Shown in pieces: positions 34,461-42,929 of a stretch of 64,000 bases of DNA. Source of the DNA: Streptomyces sp. YIM 121038 (GTDB taxonomy: Bacteria > Actinomycetota > Actinomycetes > Streptomycetales > Streptomycetaceae); the NCBI RefSeq assembly GCF_006088715.1, contig NZ_CP030771.1:7562001-7626000 (forward strand), read 5' to 3'. Every line of letters starts with the position of its first letter. Positions within the stretch are counted from its first letter, which is position 1. The notes below the pieces were generated by a model. That model saw only the letters and a program-made list of their open reading frames with translations, searched no databases and was not told the DNA's origin. Position numbers and translations under genes: made by a program.

Positions 34461-34477
34461 CCCCGGCCACCCCGGGG
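34461..34477. terminator. Possible bidirectional stem-loop between convergent genes
   Basis: CCCCGG-N5-CCGGGG lies 8 nt past the methyltransferase stop and before the convergent VOC gene end. The arms are only 6 bp. Confidence 0.35.
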
Positions 34478-34512
34478 CCCGCCGCCCGCCCTGCGCCCGT
34501 CCCGCGTCCGCC

Positions 34513-35223
34513 CTACGACCGCAGCTCGTCGAGCCGCGCCAGCGCGTCCCGCACGGCCTCCCGCTCGTCCTCATCGAGTGCGCCGAGCCCGATCCCGGCG
34601 GCCCGCTCCAGGAGGCGCTCCGCCAGTGCGTCGTCGCCCTGCCGCTGGGCGATGTCCCCGCGCAGCACGAGCAGCCGCAGGTGCTGCGCGGGCGTGGGCC
34701 GCTCGTCCTCCAGGGCGAGCGCCCGGTCGATGACCTTGGCGGCGCCCTCCAGGTCCTCCTTGGAGTCGACGAAGAGGTCGGCCATGTGCAGCGCCCGCGC
34801 GAAGGTCTCCTTCGGCGCGGGCCGGTGGCTCTGGTCCTCGTCGAGCTGCTGCCCGACGCGGATGCTGTTGCCCGCGGGGTCGGTCATCAGGAACTGCCGC
34901 ACGCCGTACGACATGTCCTTCAGCGGCCCGATCCTGGGCAGCCCCCGCCGCGGCACCTTCCCGTACGCGGCCTTGAGCCCGGCCCGGAACGCCGCGTACA
35001 GCGCGTCCACGTCGTCGGTGAGGACGTAGCACCCCGAGTACGACGCGGCGGGGTCGTACTGCTTCATGCCGAAGAACTGGAGCTCCACGGGGCCGCGTTC
35101 GACGACGGCGTACGCGTACGGGCTCTTCTGGAGGTAGGTCGTCTCGAAGCCGAGGGCGGTGTAGAAGTCGACGACCGGCTGGACGGACCGGCAGGGGAGC
35201 AGCGGGATGGTTTTGTCAGCCAT
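34513..35223 (-). CDS. VOC (glyoxalase/bleomycin-resistance fold) protein with TPR-like C-terminus
   Basis: 236 residues. The first 125 form a vicinal oxygen chelate domain: IPLLPCRSVQPVVDFYTALGFETTYL, VERGPVELQFFGMK, SGCYVLTDDVDALYAAF and FLMTDPAGNSIRVGQ. The last 100 residues are helical and repeat-like (ALHMADLFVDSKEDLEGAAKVIDRALALEDE; LLVLRGDIAQRQGDDALAERLLERAAGIG), resembling TPR units. VOC domains bind metals and small molecules or sequester antibiotics; the extra TPR-like half suggests protein contacts. It is divergent from the conflict-system operon with about 120 bp between them. Confidence 0.8.
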   Translation of the reverse strand: MADKTIPLLPCRSVQPVVDFYTALGFETTYLQKSPYAYAVVERGPVELQFFGMKQYDPAASYSGCYVLTDDVDALYAAFRAGLKAAYGKVPRRGLPRIGPLKDMSYGVRQFLMTDPAGNSIRVGQQLDEDQSHRPAPKETFARALHMADLFVDSKEDLEGAAKVIDRALALEDERPTPAQHLRLLVLRGDIAQRQGDDALAERLLERAAGIGLGALDEDEREAVRDALARLDELRS

Positions 35224-35344
35224 TCCGTCAGTCTAGTCAAACTTGAATAGGCGGGGGTAGGGGATGCGTATTCGTCTGCCGTGGTGGACGTAGATTTCGC
35301 CACTCCGCTGCTCCGGCAGGCCTGTTGCGTCTACGTTCTGCCGC

Positions 35345-35701
35345 ATGAGGGAGCTGATGCGCTGGGAGTCCGACGACGGGCCCGTCGTCGTGGAGATGGA
35401 CTCGCGGGACGTGGGCTACCGGTCCGTCTCGCGCCGGGACGACGACGGGGTCCGGGAGGTCGAGGGCCGCTTCGAGTCGGCCCTCGGCAATGTGCGCGGC
35501 GCCGCGCTCTCGGCGCTCCGCACGTTCCGGGAGCAGGCGCTCGACCCGGACGGGATCGAGCTGGAGTTCGGCGTGAAGCTGAGCGTCGCCGCGGGCGCCG
35601 TCATCGCGAAGACCGCGGCCGAGGGGCATCTGACGGTCAAGCTGACGTGGTCGAAAGGGGGCGCCCCAGGGGGCGCGGAAGGCGCGGCGCGGGGCGAATA
35701 A
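35345..35701 (+). CDS. Trypsin-co-occurring domain protein (Trypco1/CU044_2847 type)
   Basis: 118 residues: a small beta-rich domain starting RWESDDGPVVVEMDSRDVGYRSVSR and continuing AALSALRTFREQALDPDGIELEFGVKLSVAAGAVIAKTAAEGHLTVKLTW. This is the Trypco1 (CU044_2847-like) pattern, a domain named for its steady association with trypsin-like proteases in NTP-dependent conflict systems. It may act as a substrate, regulator or effector of the protease. The ATG lacks an SD; TACGTT ends 7 nt before it, so the message could be leaderless. The stop overlaps the protease ATG by one base (TAATG). Confidence 0.8.
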   Translation: MRELMRWESDDGPVVVEMDSRDVGYRSVSRRDDDGVREVEGRFESALGNVRGAALSALRTFREQALDPDGIELEFGVKLSVAAGAVIAKTAAEGHLTVKLTWSKGGAPGGAEGAARGE

Positions 35702-37425
35702 TGGCGGACATGCACTGGCGTGCCCGCATCCACGCGGTCGGCGGCGGCCCGCCGTTGGGAGCGGGCGTGCTGGTCGACGGCGAGCGGGTGATCACCTGCG
35801 CCCACGTCGTCGACGGCCACGCCGAGGTCCGCGTGGCGCTGCCCGGGGACGGCGGCGAGGAACCGGCGCGCGTCGTGTGGACGGGCGGCTGGCGCGCCCT
35901 CGGCGACCCCGGCGACATCGCGGTGCTCGCGCTCGACCGCCCGGTCCGCGCGGCGCCCTGCGCCCTCGCCCCCCTCGGCGCGCTGCGCCCGGACCGCGGC
36001 CGCCCCGCCCACGTGCTGCGCGCCCTCGGTTTCCCCGAGGGCCACGAGCGCGACGGCACGTACGTCACGGTGACCACCAGCGCCGACCGGCAACTGCACG
36101 GCGAATGGCTGGAGCTGGACGTCGACAAGGCCCATCTGCGCCGCCTCGACGAGGGGTTCAGCGGCGCCGGGGTGTACGACCCGGTGAGCGGCGAGGTCGT
36201 CGGCATCGTCACCGACGCGGAGCTCAGGGACGAGCGCGGCGGCACCCAGGGCCGCATGCTGCCCCTCGACGCCGTGCGCCGCCACTGGGAGGGCCTGGAC
36301 GACCTGCTGCCCCTCGACTGGATGGAGCCCGCCCCGCGCCGCGAGCTGCGGGCCGTCCTCGACGGCGGCGAACTGGCGCCCGCCGCCGTGGCGTTGGCGG
36401 TGCGCCAGGCCTTCCCGACGTTCCTGCGGGAGCTGCCCGCCTTCCGGTCGGCCTGGCACGCCGTGCGGTACGTCGCCGAGGAGCTGACCGGCGAGGGCCG
36501 CGTCGAACGGCTGCTGCGCGAGCTGCGGGACCACGCTCCCGGCGGCGTCGCCGCCCGCCTCACCGCCTGGACGCGGCGCTGGCAGCCGGACGACGCCGGG
36601 CGCGGCCCGGCCGCGGCGGCCGTGCGCACCGGGTCCCTCATGGTCCGGGTGGAGCCGATGACGAAGGCCAAGAGCCTGGACCTGTCCGTGTGCGCCCTCG
36701 TCGACGGGGTCCCGGTCGGCCGCGCGGGGCCCGTCCGCGTCCGTCCCCAGCAGCTGCGGACGAAGGTCGAGGCGCTGCTCGCCGCGCAGGTCGGCGCCGT
36801 CGCCGACTTCGACTGGATCGCGGAGTTCGTCGTGCCGCAGGGACTCATGGACGAGCCCTTCGAGGAGTGGCTGCTGCACGAGCCCGGCGCGGCCCGCCCC
36901 CGGGCGCTGCGCGCCGTGCCCGTCGTGGTCCGCCACACGGACCGCCTCAAACCCCTCATGGTCTGCCGCTTCACCCGCGAGCGCTGGGAGACCGTGCGCG
37001 CCCGCGGCGAGACCCGGCCCAAGCCCGTCGCCTGCTCCCTGACGTGGAACTACCAGGAGTTCTACGACTGGCTCGCCGGCCAGGAGCAGCTGTGCGCCCT
37101 CGCCTACGCGGCGACCCCCGGCGACGCCTGGCTGTCGGCGGCGCTCGACATCGGCATGCCCATCATGCTGTGGCGGCGGCGCGACTGCGGCGGCGGGGGC
37201 CACGCGGACTGTGCGTCCGCCGCCTTCCTCGACCGCCTCACCCGGGCGGTGTCCGGGCTCGACCCCGACCGGCTCCCGTACGAGGTCATGAAGTTGCGCA
37301 AGGAGGCCCGCTCCCCGGAGCGGGGCGGCGACGGCCACTGCGGACACCGCCTCGCGCTGTTCTGGGACGACCCGGAGCGCAGGCCCGACCCGCCGCTGGC
37401 CATGGGGAACAAGGAGAGGGGCTGA
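35701..37425 (+). CDS. Trypsin-like protease fused to VMAP (vWA-MoxR-associated protein) domains
   Basis: 574 residues. The N-terminal 190 are a trypsin-like peptidase with an intact triad: ITCAHVVDG (His35), GDIAVLALD (Asp72) and EGFSGAGVYD (Ser154, with GFSGAG replacing the usual GDSGG). There is no signal peptide, so it works in the cytoplasm. A helical middle region (about 220-290) and the VMAP C-terminal domain follow, the latter with VGAVADFDWIAEFVVPQGLMDEPFEEWLL, RAVPVVVRHTDRLK and DIGMPIMLWRRRDC. VMAPs are thought to link protease effectors to MoxR and vWA partners. It overlaps the genes before and after in a compact operon. Confidence 0.85.
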   Translation: MADMHWRARIHAVGGGPPLGAGVLVDGERVITCAHVVDGHAEVRVALPGDGGEEPARVVWTGGWRALGDPGDIAVLALDRPVRAAPCALAPLGALRPDRGRPAHVLRALGFPEGHERDGTYVTVTTSADRQLHGEWLELDVDKAHLRRLDEGFSGAGVYDPVSGEVVGIVTDAELRDERGGTQGRMLPLDAVRRHWEGLDDLLPLDWMEPAPRRELRAVLDGGELAPAAVALAVRQAFPTFLRELPAFRSAWHAVRYVAEELTGEGRVERLLRELRDHAPGGVAARLTAWTRRWQPDDAGRGPAAAAVRTGSLMVRVEPMTKAKSLDLSVCALVDGVPVGRAGPVRVRPQQLRTKVEALLAAQVGAVADFDWIAEFVVPQGLMDEPFEEWLLHEPGAARPRALRAVPVVVRHTDRLKPLMVCRFTRERWETVRARGETRPKPVACSLTWNYQEFYDWLAGQEQLCALAYAATPGDAWLSAALDIGMPIMLWRRRDCGGGGHADCASAAFLDRLTRAVSGLDPDRLPYEVMKLRKEARSPERGGDGHCGHRLALFWDDPERRPDPPLAMGNKERG

Positions 37426-37426
37426 G

Positions 37427-38473
37427 GTGACCGCACACCCGTCGCGCGCCTGGCACGTCTACACCGGCGGCCGCACCCCGCACGACCGCGTCGACCTGCT
37501 GCCCGACCCGCCGCCCTGGCGGCGCTTCACCGGCGGCCCGCCGCTGCCCGCCCCGCCCGGCGACAGCGGCAACCGGCACGCGGCCGTCAGCTACCGCCCC
37601 GGCGCCGACGCCGTCCGCCAGGTCAACGCCGCCCTCTATCTGCGCAGGCCGCTCCTGGTCACCGGCGCCCCCGGCACCGGCAAGTCGTCCCTCGCCTACG
37701 CCGTCGCCCACGAACTCGGCCTCGGCAAGGTCCTGCACTGGCCCATCACCAGCCGCGTCACCCTGCGCGAAGGGCTGTACGCGTACGACCCGCTGACGCG
37801 CCTGTACGCCGCCGGGCGCGCCCGCGACGGGGCGGCGGGCCCCGAGCGGGCCGACGACATCGGCGACTACCTGCGCCTCGGCCCGCTCGGCACCGCCCTG
37901 CTGCCCTACGCCCGCCCCCGCGTGCTGCTCGTCGACGAGATCGACAAGAGCGACATCGACCTGCCGAACGACCTCCTCACCATCTTCGAGAAGGGGTCGT
38001 ACGAACTCGTCGAGCTGGCCCGGCGCGCCGAGCCCACCGCCGAGGTGATGACGGCCGACAGCACCACGGAGCGGGTGGAGATCCGCGACGGCACCGTCAC
38101 CTGCCGGGCCTTCCCCTTCGTGGTCATGACCAGCAACGGCGAGCGCGAGTTCCCGCCCGCGTTCCTGCGCCGCTGCGTGACCGTCGACCTGAAGCAGCCC
38201 GCCACGGTCGAGGAGCTGACCGCGATCGTCGGCGAACACCTCGGCGGGGTCGTGGGCGACGCCTCGGGCGCCCTGCCCGAGGGCGCGCACGACGTCATCC
38301 GGCGCTTCTTCGACCGGCGCGGCGGCGGTCTGCTCGCCAACGACCAGCTTCTGAACGCCGTCTACATGTGCCACCACGCGGCCTTCAGCGAACCGCCCGG
38401 AAACGTGGCCGAGCTGGCCGACCAGGTCGCCCCGTACCTGAGCAGCGAGGCGACGGACCCCGATGACGCTTGA
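37427..38473 (+). CDS. MoxR-type AAA+ ATPase of the conflict operon
   Basis: 348 residues of a AAA+ ATPase. Walker A is TGAPGTGKSS (about 79-87), Walker B VLLVDEIDKSDIDLPNDLL (near 167), sensor 1 FVVMTSNGEREFPPAFLRRC with arginine-finger residues, and a C-terminal small domain (LTAIVGEHLGG to QLLNAVYMCHHAAF). It has the MoxR insertions around the helix-2 loop and probably forms a ring that remodels or activates its partners. GTG at 37427 sits one base after the protease stop, with AAGGAG upstream. Its 3' end overlaps the next gene by 11 nt. Confidence 0.88.
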   Translation: MTAHPSRAWHVYTGGRTPHDRVDLLPDPPPWRRFTGGPPLPAPPGDSGNRHAAVSYRPGADAVRQVNAALYLRRPLLVTGAPGTGKSSLAYAVAHELGLGKVLHWPITSRVTLREGLYAYDPLTRLYAAGRARDGAAGPERADDIGDYLRLGPLGTALLPYARPRVLLVDEIDKSDIDLPNDLLTIFEKGSYELVELARRAEPTAEVMTADSTTERVEIRDGTVTCRAFPFVVMTSNGEREFPPAFLRRCVTVDLKQPATVEELTAIVGEHLGGVVGDASGALPEGAHDVIRRFFDRRGGGLLANDQLLNAVYMCHHAAFSEPPGNVAELADQVAPYLSSEATDPDDA

Positions 38474-41400
38474 CCGGCTGCGCGCCACGCTGGAGGCCCT
38501 CGGCCCGCCGGTCACGCCCCTCGAACTCGCGGAGATGCTGTGGCTCGCCCGCACGCTGCCCGCGGCACCCGAGAGCCCCGAGAGCACGGACGGCCCCCGG
38601 CCGCGTCCGGGCGGGCCCCGCCTGTCGCCGGACGCGCCCGCGGCGGGCGGCGCGGACGGGCGGGCGCCCGGGCCGCGCCCTGGGCCGGAGCACCCCGAGG
38701 GGGCGCCCGCGGCCGGGGACGGCCCGGAGGCGGCGGCCGCGGAGCCCGGCGGGAGGCCCCTGCACCTGCCGCGCGGCCCCGCGGGGCCCGGCACGGACGC
38801 CGACGACGTGCTCGTGCCCGCCCCGCAGGCGCTGCGCCACGAACTCGCCCTCCAGCGCGCCCTGCGCCCCCTCAAGCGGCGCGTGCCCGACGCCCGCCAC
38901 CGCGTCCTGGACGAGGACGCCACCGCCGCCCGCGCGGCCGAGGACGCCACCGCGGCCCGCGCCGCCGGGCGCGCCGGGCGCCGCCCCTGGGTGCCCGTCC
39001 TGGTGCCCGCCGACTGCCGCCCGCTGCGCCTGGCCCTCGTCGTCGACACCGGCTCCGCGATGGCCGTGTGGCGGCCGCTGGCCGGGGAGTTGCGGGCCGC
39101 GCTCCAGCGCACGGGCGCCTTCCGCGACGTCCGCCTCTGGTACGTCGCCGACCTCGGCACCCGCGTCGGCCTGCGGCCCGCGCCCGGCCGCCCGGCCGTG
39201 CCCCCCGCCGCCGCGGTCGACCCCACGGGCCGTCAGCTCACCCTGGTCCTCAGCGACTGCTCCGGCCCCCACTGGTGGGCCGGGCGCGCCGGACAGGCCC
39301 TGTACGCCTGGGCGCGGCGCGGGCCCACAGCCGTCCTCCAGCCGCTGCCCGAACGCCTCTGGCGGCGCACCGCCGCGCCCACCGTGCCCGGCAGGGCGAC
39401 CGCCGCGCGGGCCCACGCCCCGAACACCGCGCTCCGCTTCACCCCGCACCACGGCCGCGCCCGCCGCCCCGCCGGGGCCCTGCCCGTGCCCGTGCTCGAA
39501 CTCGCGCCGGAGTGGCTCGCCGACTGGGCCGCCCTGGTCGCGGCGGTGGGCGACCGTCCCCGCGACACCGCCGTCACCTACGCGGCCGCCGCCCCGCCCG
39601 TCCTCGCCGAGCCCCTCGCGGAGGAGGGCGACCTGCCGATCGCCGAGCGCGTCCTGCGCTTCCAGCTCGCCGCGTCCCGCACGGCCGCCGACCTCGCCGC
39701 GCACGTGGCCCTCTCGGTGCCCGCGCTCCCCGTGATGCGCCTCATCCAGCAGCGCGTCACCCCCGGCTCCCGGCCGAGCGACCTCGCCGAGGTCCTGCTC
39801 AGCGGCCTCCTGGAACCCGTCGACCTGGAGCGCGGCCGCTACGACTTCGCCCCCGGCGCCCGCGCCGCCCTCATCGAGACCCTGCCGCGCCCCGAGTCCC
39901 TGGCCGTCACCGACCTCCTCACCCGCCTCGGCGAGGAGATCGAGTCCCGCGCGGGCTCGGCCGCCCGCTCCTTCCGCGCGGTGGTCCCCGTGGCGGACGG
40001 CCGGGGCACCCGTCACCTGGGCGCGGCGGAGCAGCCGTTCGCGCTGGTCAGCGAGGAGGCGCTGGAGGTGCTCCGGGGGGCGGCGATCCGGGTGGCCCAG
40101 CGGCCGGCGGCCCCTGCCCCGGTCATGAGCGTGCGCACCACGTCGCTGGAGATATACGACGAGGAAGTGACCGAGTGGTTCCTCGCGTCCGGCGGGGTGT
40201 CGGCTCCGCCGGGCCTGACCAATCTTCCTCCCGCGAAGCCGTTCGTGGGCCGGGCCGCGGCCCTCCAGCGCCTGGACGACGACCTGTTGGCTCCACGCCC
40301 GTGGACGGACGGCCCGCACGCGGTGGTCGTGTCGGGAATCGGAGGATCGGGCAAGTCGGCGCTGGCCGAGTGGTGGGGAGCGAGCGACGCCGTCCGCGCG
40401 GCACTGAACCCGGTGTGGTGGCTGCGCGCGTCCTCCCCGGCCGAGGGGCTCGCGGAGCTGGCCCGCGCCCTGCGGCCCGCGTCCTCGGACGTGACGCGGG
40501 AGGAGGCGAGCGAGTGGGCCGTCGGCTGGCTGGCCGCACACCACGACTGGCTGCTGATCCTCGACGACGCGGAGAACCCGGCCGACGTCCGTGCCCTGCT
40601 GGAGCGCCTGGGCACGGGCGGCCGGGTCCTGGTCACCAGCAGACGGGCCGACGGCTGGGAAGGCGTGGGGCCTGTTCTGGAGCTGACGGGCATGGAGCCC
40701 GCTGAGGCCGTCGAGCTGCTCCGCGCCCACCTGGGGGCGGACGTCCTGGAGGGCGACGCGCGGAGTGTCGCCGAGGCGGTCGGCCGCCTCCCGCTCGCCC
40801 TGGCGGTGGCCGTCCAGTACATGGTGAGGGAAGGAGTGTCCCCCGCCGAGTACCTGGTGTTCCTGGAGCGCACCCGGGCCGGGCGGAGCGAGGACCGCCC
40901 CGACGTCGCAGGTACCGTCCGCGCGGTCCTGCGTGTCGTGGACGAGACGACGGCACGCCGCGTCATGAGCGTCCTCGCCTGGCTGGCCCCCGAGCCGGTC
41001 CCGCTGAGCGTGCTGTCCGGCATCGGCGGTACCGCCGCGCTGAACCATGCCGCCGAAACATTGGCGTGGCTCGGCCTCATCGACCGTGACGGCGACACGC
41101 TGCGCATCCACCCGCTGGTGCACGAGGTCCTCAACGAGCCGGACGAGGACGGCTCGTGGAGCAGCCCCGCGGCCCTGCGGGCGGCACGGTCCGATGCCAC
41201 GGCCTGTCTCGACGGCGCGCTGCCGGGCGACGCCGAGGATCCCGCGACCTGGCCGCGCTGGCAGGCCCTGCTGCCGCACATCGACCACCTGGCGGAGTCG
41301 GTCGCGCCCGAGGACGACGACGTGGACTTCGCGCACGTCCTGGAGGCGGCGGCGGAGTTCGTCATCGGGCAGGGCCGGGCGGAGCGTGCCGTCGCCCTGC

Positions 41401-42914
41401 TGGAGCGCGCGGAGGCGGGCAGGGAGCGCGGCCCAGGGATCGGTTCGCCGGAGAGCCTGCGGACGACACGGCTGCTGGTGAACGCGCTGCGGCGGGCGGG
41501 CCGCCTGCCGGAAGCGCTGCGGCGGTGCGAGACCGCGCGCTGGCTGCCCGTCCCGAACGACCCCGGAGCCCTCCTGGACGTCCTCCTGCTGCGGGTCGAA
41601 CTCGCCTCGCTCAAGAACGAGGTGGGAGAGACGGGCGCGGCGAAGGAGCAGTTCGCGAAGTTGCGCACGTCGGCGTTCCGCGCCCTCGACAGGGAGGCGT
41701 CCCCCCACCTGGTCCTGCCCTGTGCGGCCATCGCGGACCTGGCGCTGAGCCTGGGGGACCCGCACGGGGCGGTGCGGCTGTACGAGACGACCCTGGCCGC
41801 CGCGCGCCGGGAGCTGGGGGAGGACCACCCGGACACCCTCGCCGTCCGGGGCCGCCTCGCCGCCGCCCTGTACGCGACGGGGGAGCGGGGCCGAGGATCC
41901 CGCGAGGGCACGCGCGTGCTCGTCGACCTCACCCGTGTCTTCGGTGCGGACCACCCCCGGGTGATCAGCGCCCTCAGCGACGTCGCCCACGCCCTGGAGG
42001 GTGCGGAGGAGACGCTGCCCGACGCCGTCAACGCGTACCGCGAGGCCCTGCGGCGCAGCCGGACGGCGCGCGGCGAGACGCACCCGGAGACCCAGCGCCT
42101 GTGGAGCCACCTGGTCGACGTCGAGGCGCGGGCGGGGAACCCGGAGAGCGCGGTCGAGGCGGCGAAGGAGTGGCGGTCCGTGGTGGTCGAGGCGCTCGGC
42201 CCCCGGCACCCCGCCACCCTGCGCGCGTCCGCGTGCCTGGCCCACGTGTACGGGGCGAACGGCGCGTGGAGCCTGGCCATTCCGCTGTACGAGCGCACGC
42301 TGGACCTCCAGCGCGAGGTGCTCGGCGAGGACGCCCCGGAGACCTGGGAGTCCTACGACCGCCTCGCCGCGCTCTTCGCGCAGGTGGGCGACGTGGACCG
42401 GGCGCTGCCTCTGTACGAACGGGCGCTGCGTGTACGGCGGGAGACCCTGGGGGACGAGCACGAGGAGACCCTGGCCGCGCTCGACCGCACGGCCATCGCG
42501 CTGCTCGGCGCCGGACGCCACGACAAGGCCCTCGCGCTGCTCGACCGGGCGCTGGCCCTGCGCCACCGGGCGCTCGGTGACGGGCACCCCGACGTGCTCA
42601 GGACGTACGGCTATCTGGGATACGCGCACCTGGAGGCGGGGGACCCCGCGCGGGCCGTCGCGACGTACCGCGCCGCGCTGCACGGCTGCGCCGAGCAGTT
42701 CGGGGCGGCGGACCCCCGCACCGTGGCGATGACCAGGAACCTCGTCGACGCGCAGCTCTCCGGAGGCGATCGCGCCGGGGCCGGCGAGGTCCTGGAACAC
42801 GCGGTGGCCGCCCTCGCGCCCGCGCTCGGCGCGGACCACCGCGACGTCCTCGCCCTCAAGGACGAACTGGCCCGTCTGCGCCCCCGGGGGAGAGGGGGCG
42901 CGGACGGGCCGTGA
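38463..42914 (+). CDS. SAV_2336-type vWA / NB-ARC ATPase / TPR giant protein (STAND-like sensor)
   Basis: 1483 residues in four parts. The start LDRLRATLEALGPPVTPLELAEMLWLARTLP matches the SAV_2336 N-terminal domain. After a Pro/Gly-rich linker and a 27-bp coding duplication, a vWA-like domain appears (LRLALVVDTGSAMAVW ... LTLVLSDCSGPHWW); its metal site is DTGSA rather than DxSxS. At about 620 an NB-ARC NTPase begins with FVGRAAALQRL, P-loop SGIGGSGKS and Walker B WLLILDDAE, then a winged helix. From about 960 to 1470 many TPR units follow (HPDTLAVRGRLAAALYATGE type). It looks like a target-sensing switch fused to the vWA partner of the MoxR. Confidence 0.85.
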   Translation: MTLDRLRATLEALGPPVTPLELAEMLWLARTLPAAPESPESTDGPRPRPGGPRLSPDAPAAGGADGRAPGPRPGPEHPEGAPAAGDGPEAAAAEPGGRPLHLPRGPAGPGTDADDVLVPAPQALRHELALQRALRPLKRRVPDARHRVLDEDATAARAAEDATAARAAGRAGRRPWVPVLVPADCRPLRLALVVDTGSAMAVWRPLAGELRAALQRTGAFRDVRLWYVADLGTRVGLRPAPGRPAVPPAAAVDPTGRQLTLVLSDCSGPHWWAGRAGQALYAWARRGPTAVLQPLPERLWRRTAAPTVPGRATAARAHAPNTALRFTPHHGRARRPAGALPVPVLELAPEWLADWAALVAAVGDRPRDTAVTYAAAAPPVLAEPLAEEGDLPIAERVLRFQLAASRTAADLAAHVALSVPALPVMRLIQQRVTPGSRPSDLAEVLLSGLLEPVDLERGRYDFAPGARAALIETLPRPESLAVTDLLTRLGEEIESRAGSAARSFRAVVPVADGRGTRHLGAAEQPFALVSEEALEVLRGAAIRVAQRPAAPAPVMSVRTTSLEIYDEEVTEWFLASGGVSAPPGLTNLPPAKPFVGRAAALQRLDDDLLAPRPWTDGPHAVVVSGIGGSGKSALAEWWGASDAVRAALNPVWWLRASSPAEGLAELARALRPASSDVTREEASEWAVGWLAAHHDWLLILDDAENPADVRALLERLGTGGRVLVTSRRADGWEGVGPVLELTGMEPAEAVELLRAHLGADVLEGDARSVAEAVGRLPLALAVAVQYMVREGVSPAEYLVFLERTRAGRSEDRPDVAGTVRAVLRVVDETTARRVMSVLAWLAPEPVPLSVLSGIGGTAALNHAAETLAWLGLIDRDGDTLRIHPLVHEVLNEPDEDGSWSSPAALRAARSDATACLDGALPGDAEDPATWPRWQALLPHIDHLAESVAPEDDDVDFAHVLEAAAEFVIGQGRAERAVALLERAEAGRERGPGIGSPESLRTTRLLVNALRRAGRLPEALRRCETARWLPVPNDPGALLDVLLLRVELASLKNEVGETGAAKEQFAKLRTSAFRALDREASPHLVLPCAAIADLALSLGDPHGAVRLYETTLAAARRELGEDHPDTLAVRGRLAAALYATGERGRGSREGTRVLVDLTRVFGADHPRVISALSDVAHALEGAEETLPDAVNAYREALRRSRTARGETHPETQRLWSHLVDVEARAGNPESAVEAAKEWRSVVVEALGPRHPATLRASACLAHVYGANGAWSLAIPLYERTLDLQREVLGEDAPETWESYDRLAALFAQVGDVDRALPLYERALRVRRETLGDEHEETLAALDRTAIALLGAGRHDKALALLDRALALRHRALGDGHPDVLRTYGYLGYAHLEAGDPARAVATYRAALHGCAEQFGAADPRTVAMTRNLVDAQLSGGDRAGAGEVLEHAVAALAPALGADHRDVLALKDELARLRPRGRGGADGP
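38913..38966. repeat. 27-bp in-frame duplication in the vWA/NB-ARC gene
   Basis: Units at 38913-38939 and 38940-38966 both encode EDATAARAA in the linker between the SAV_2336-type start and the vWA-like domain. Confidence 0.88.
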
Positions 42915-42929
42915 CGGGGCTCGCGCGCG

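Noticed and set aside
38385..42839. A 1484-codon reverse-strand open frame over the vWA/NB-ARC/TPR gene
   Set aside because: It is antisense to a gene with clear domains, and its composition (Arg/Gly/Ala-rich, no motif) fits a high-GC shadow frame.
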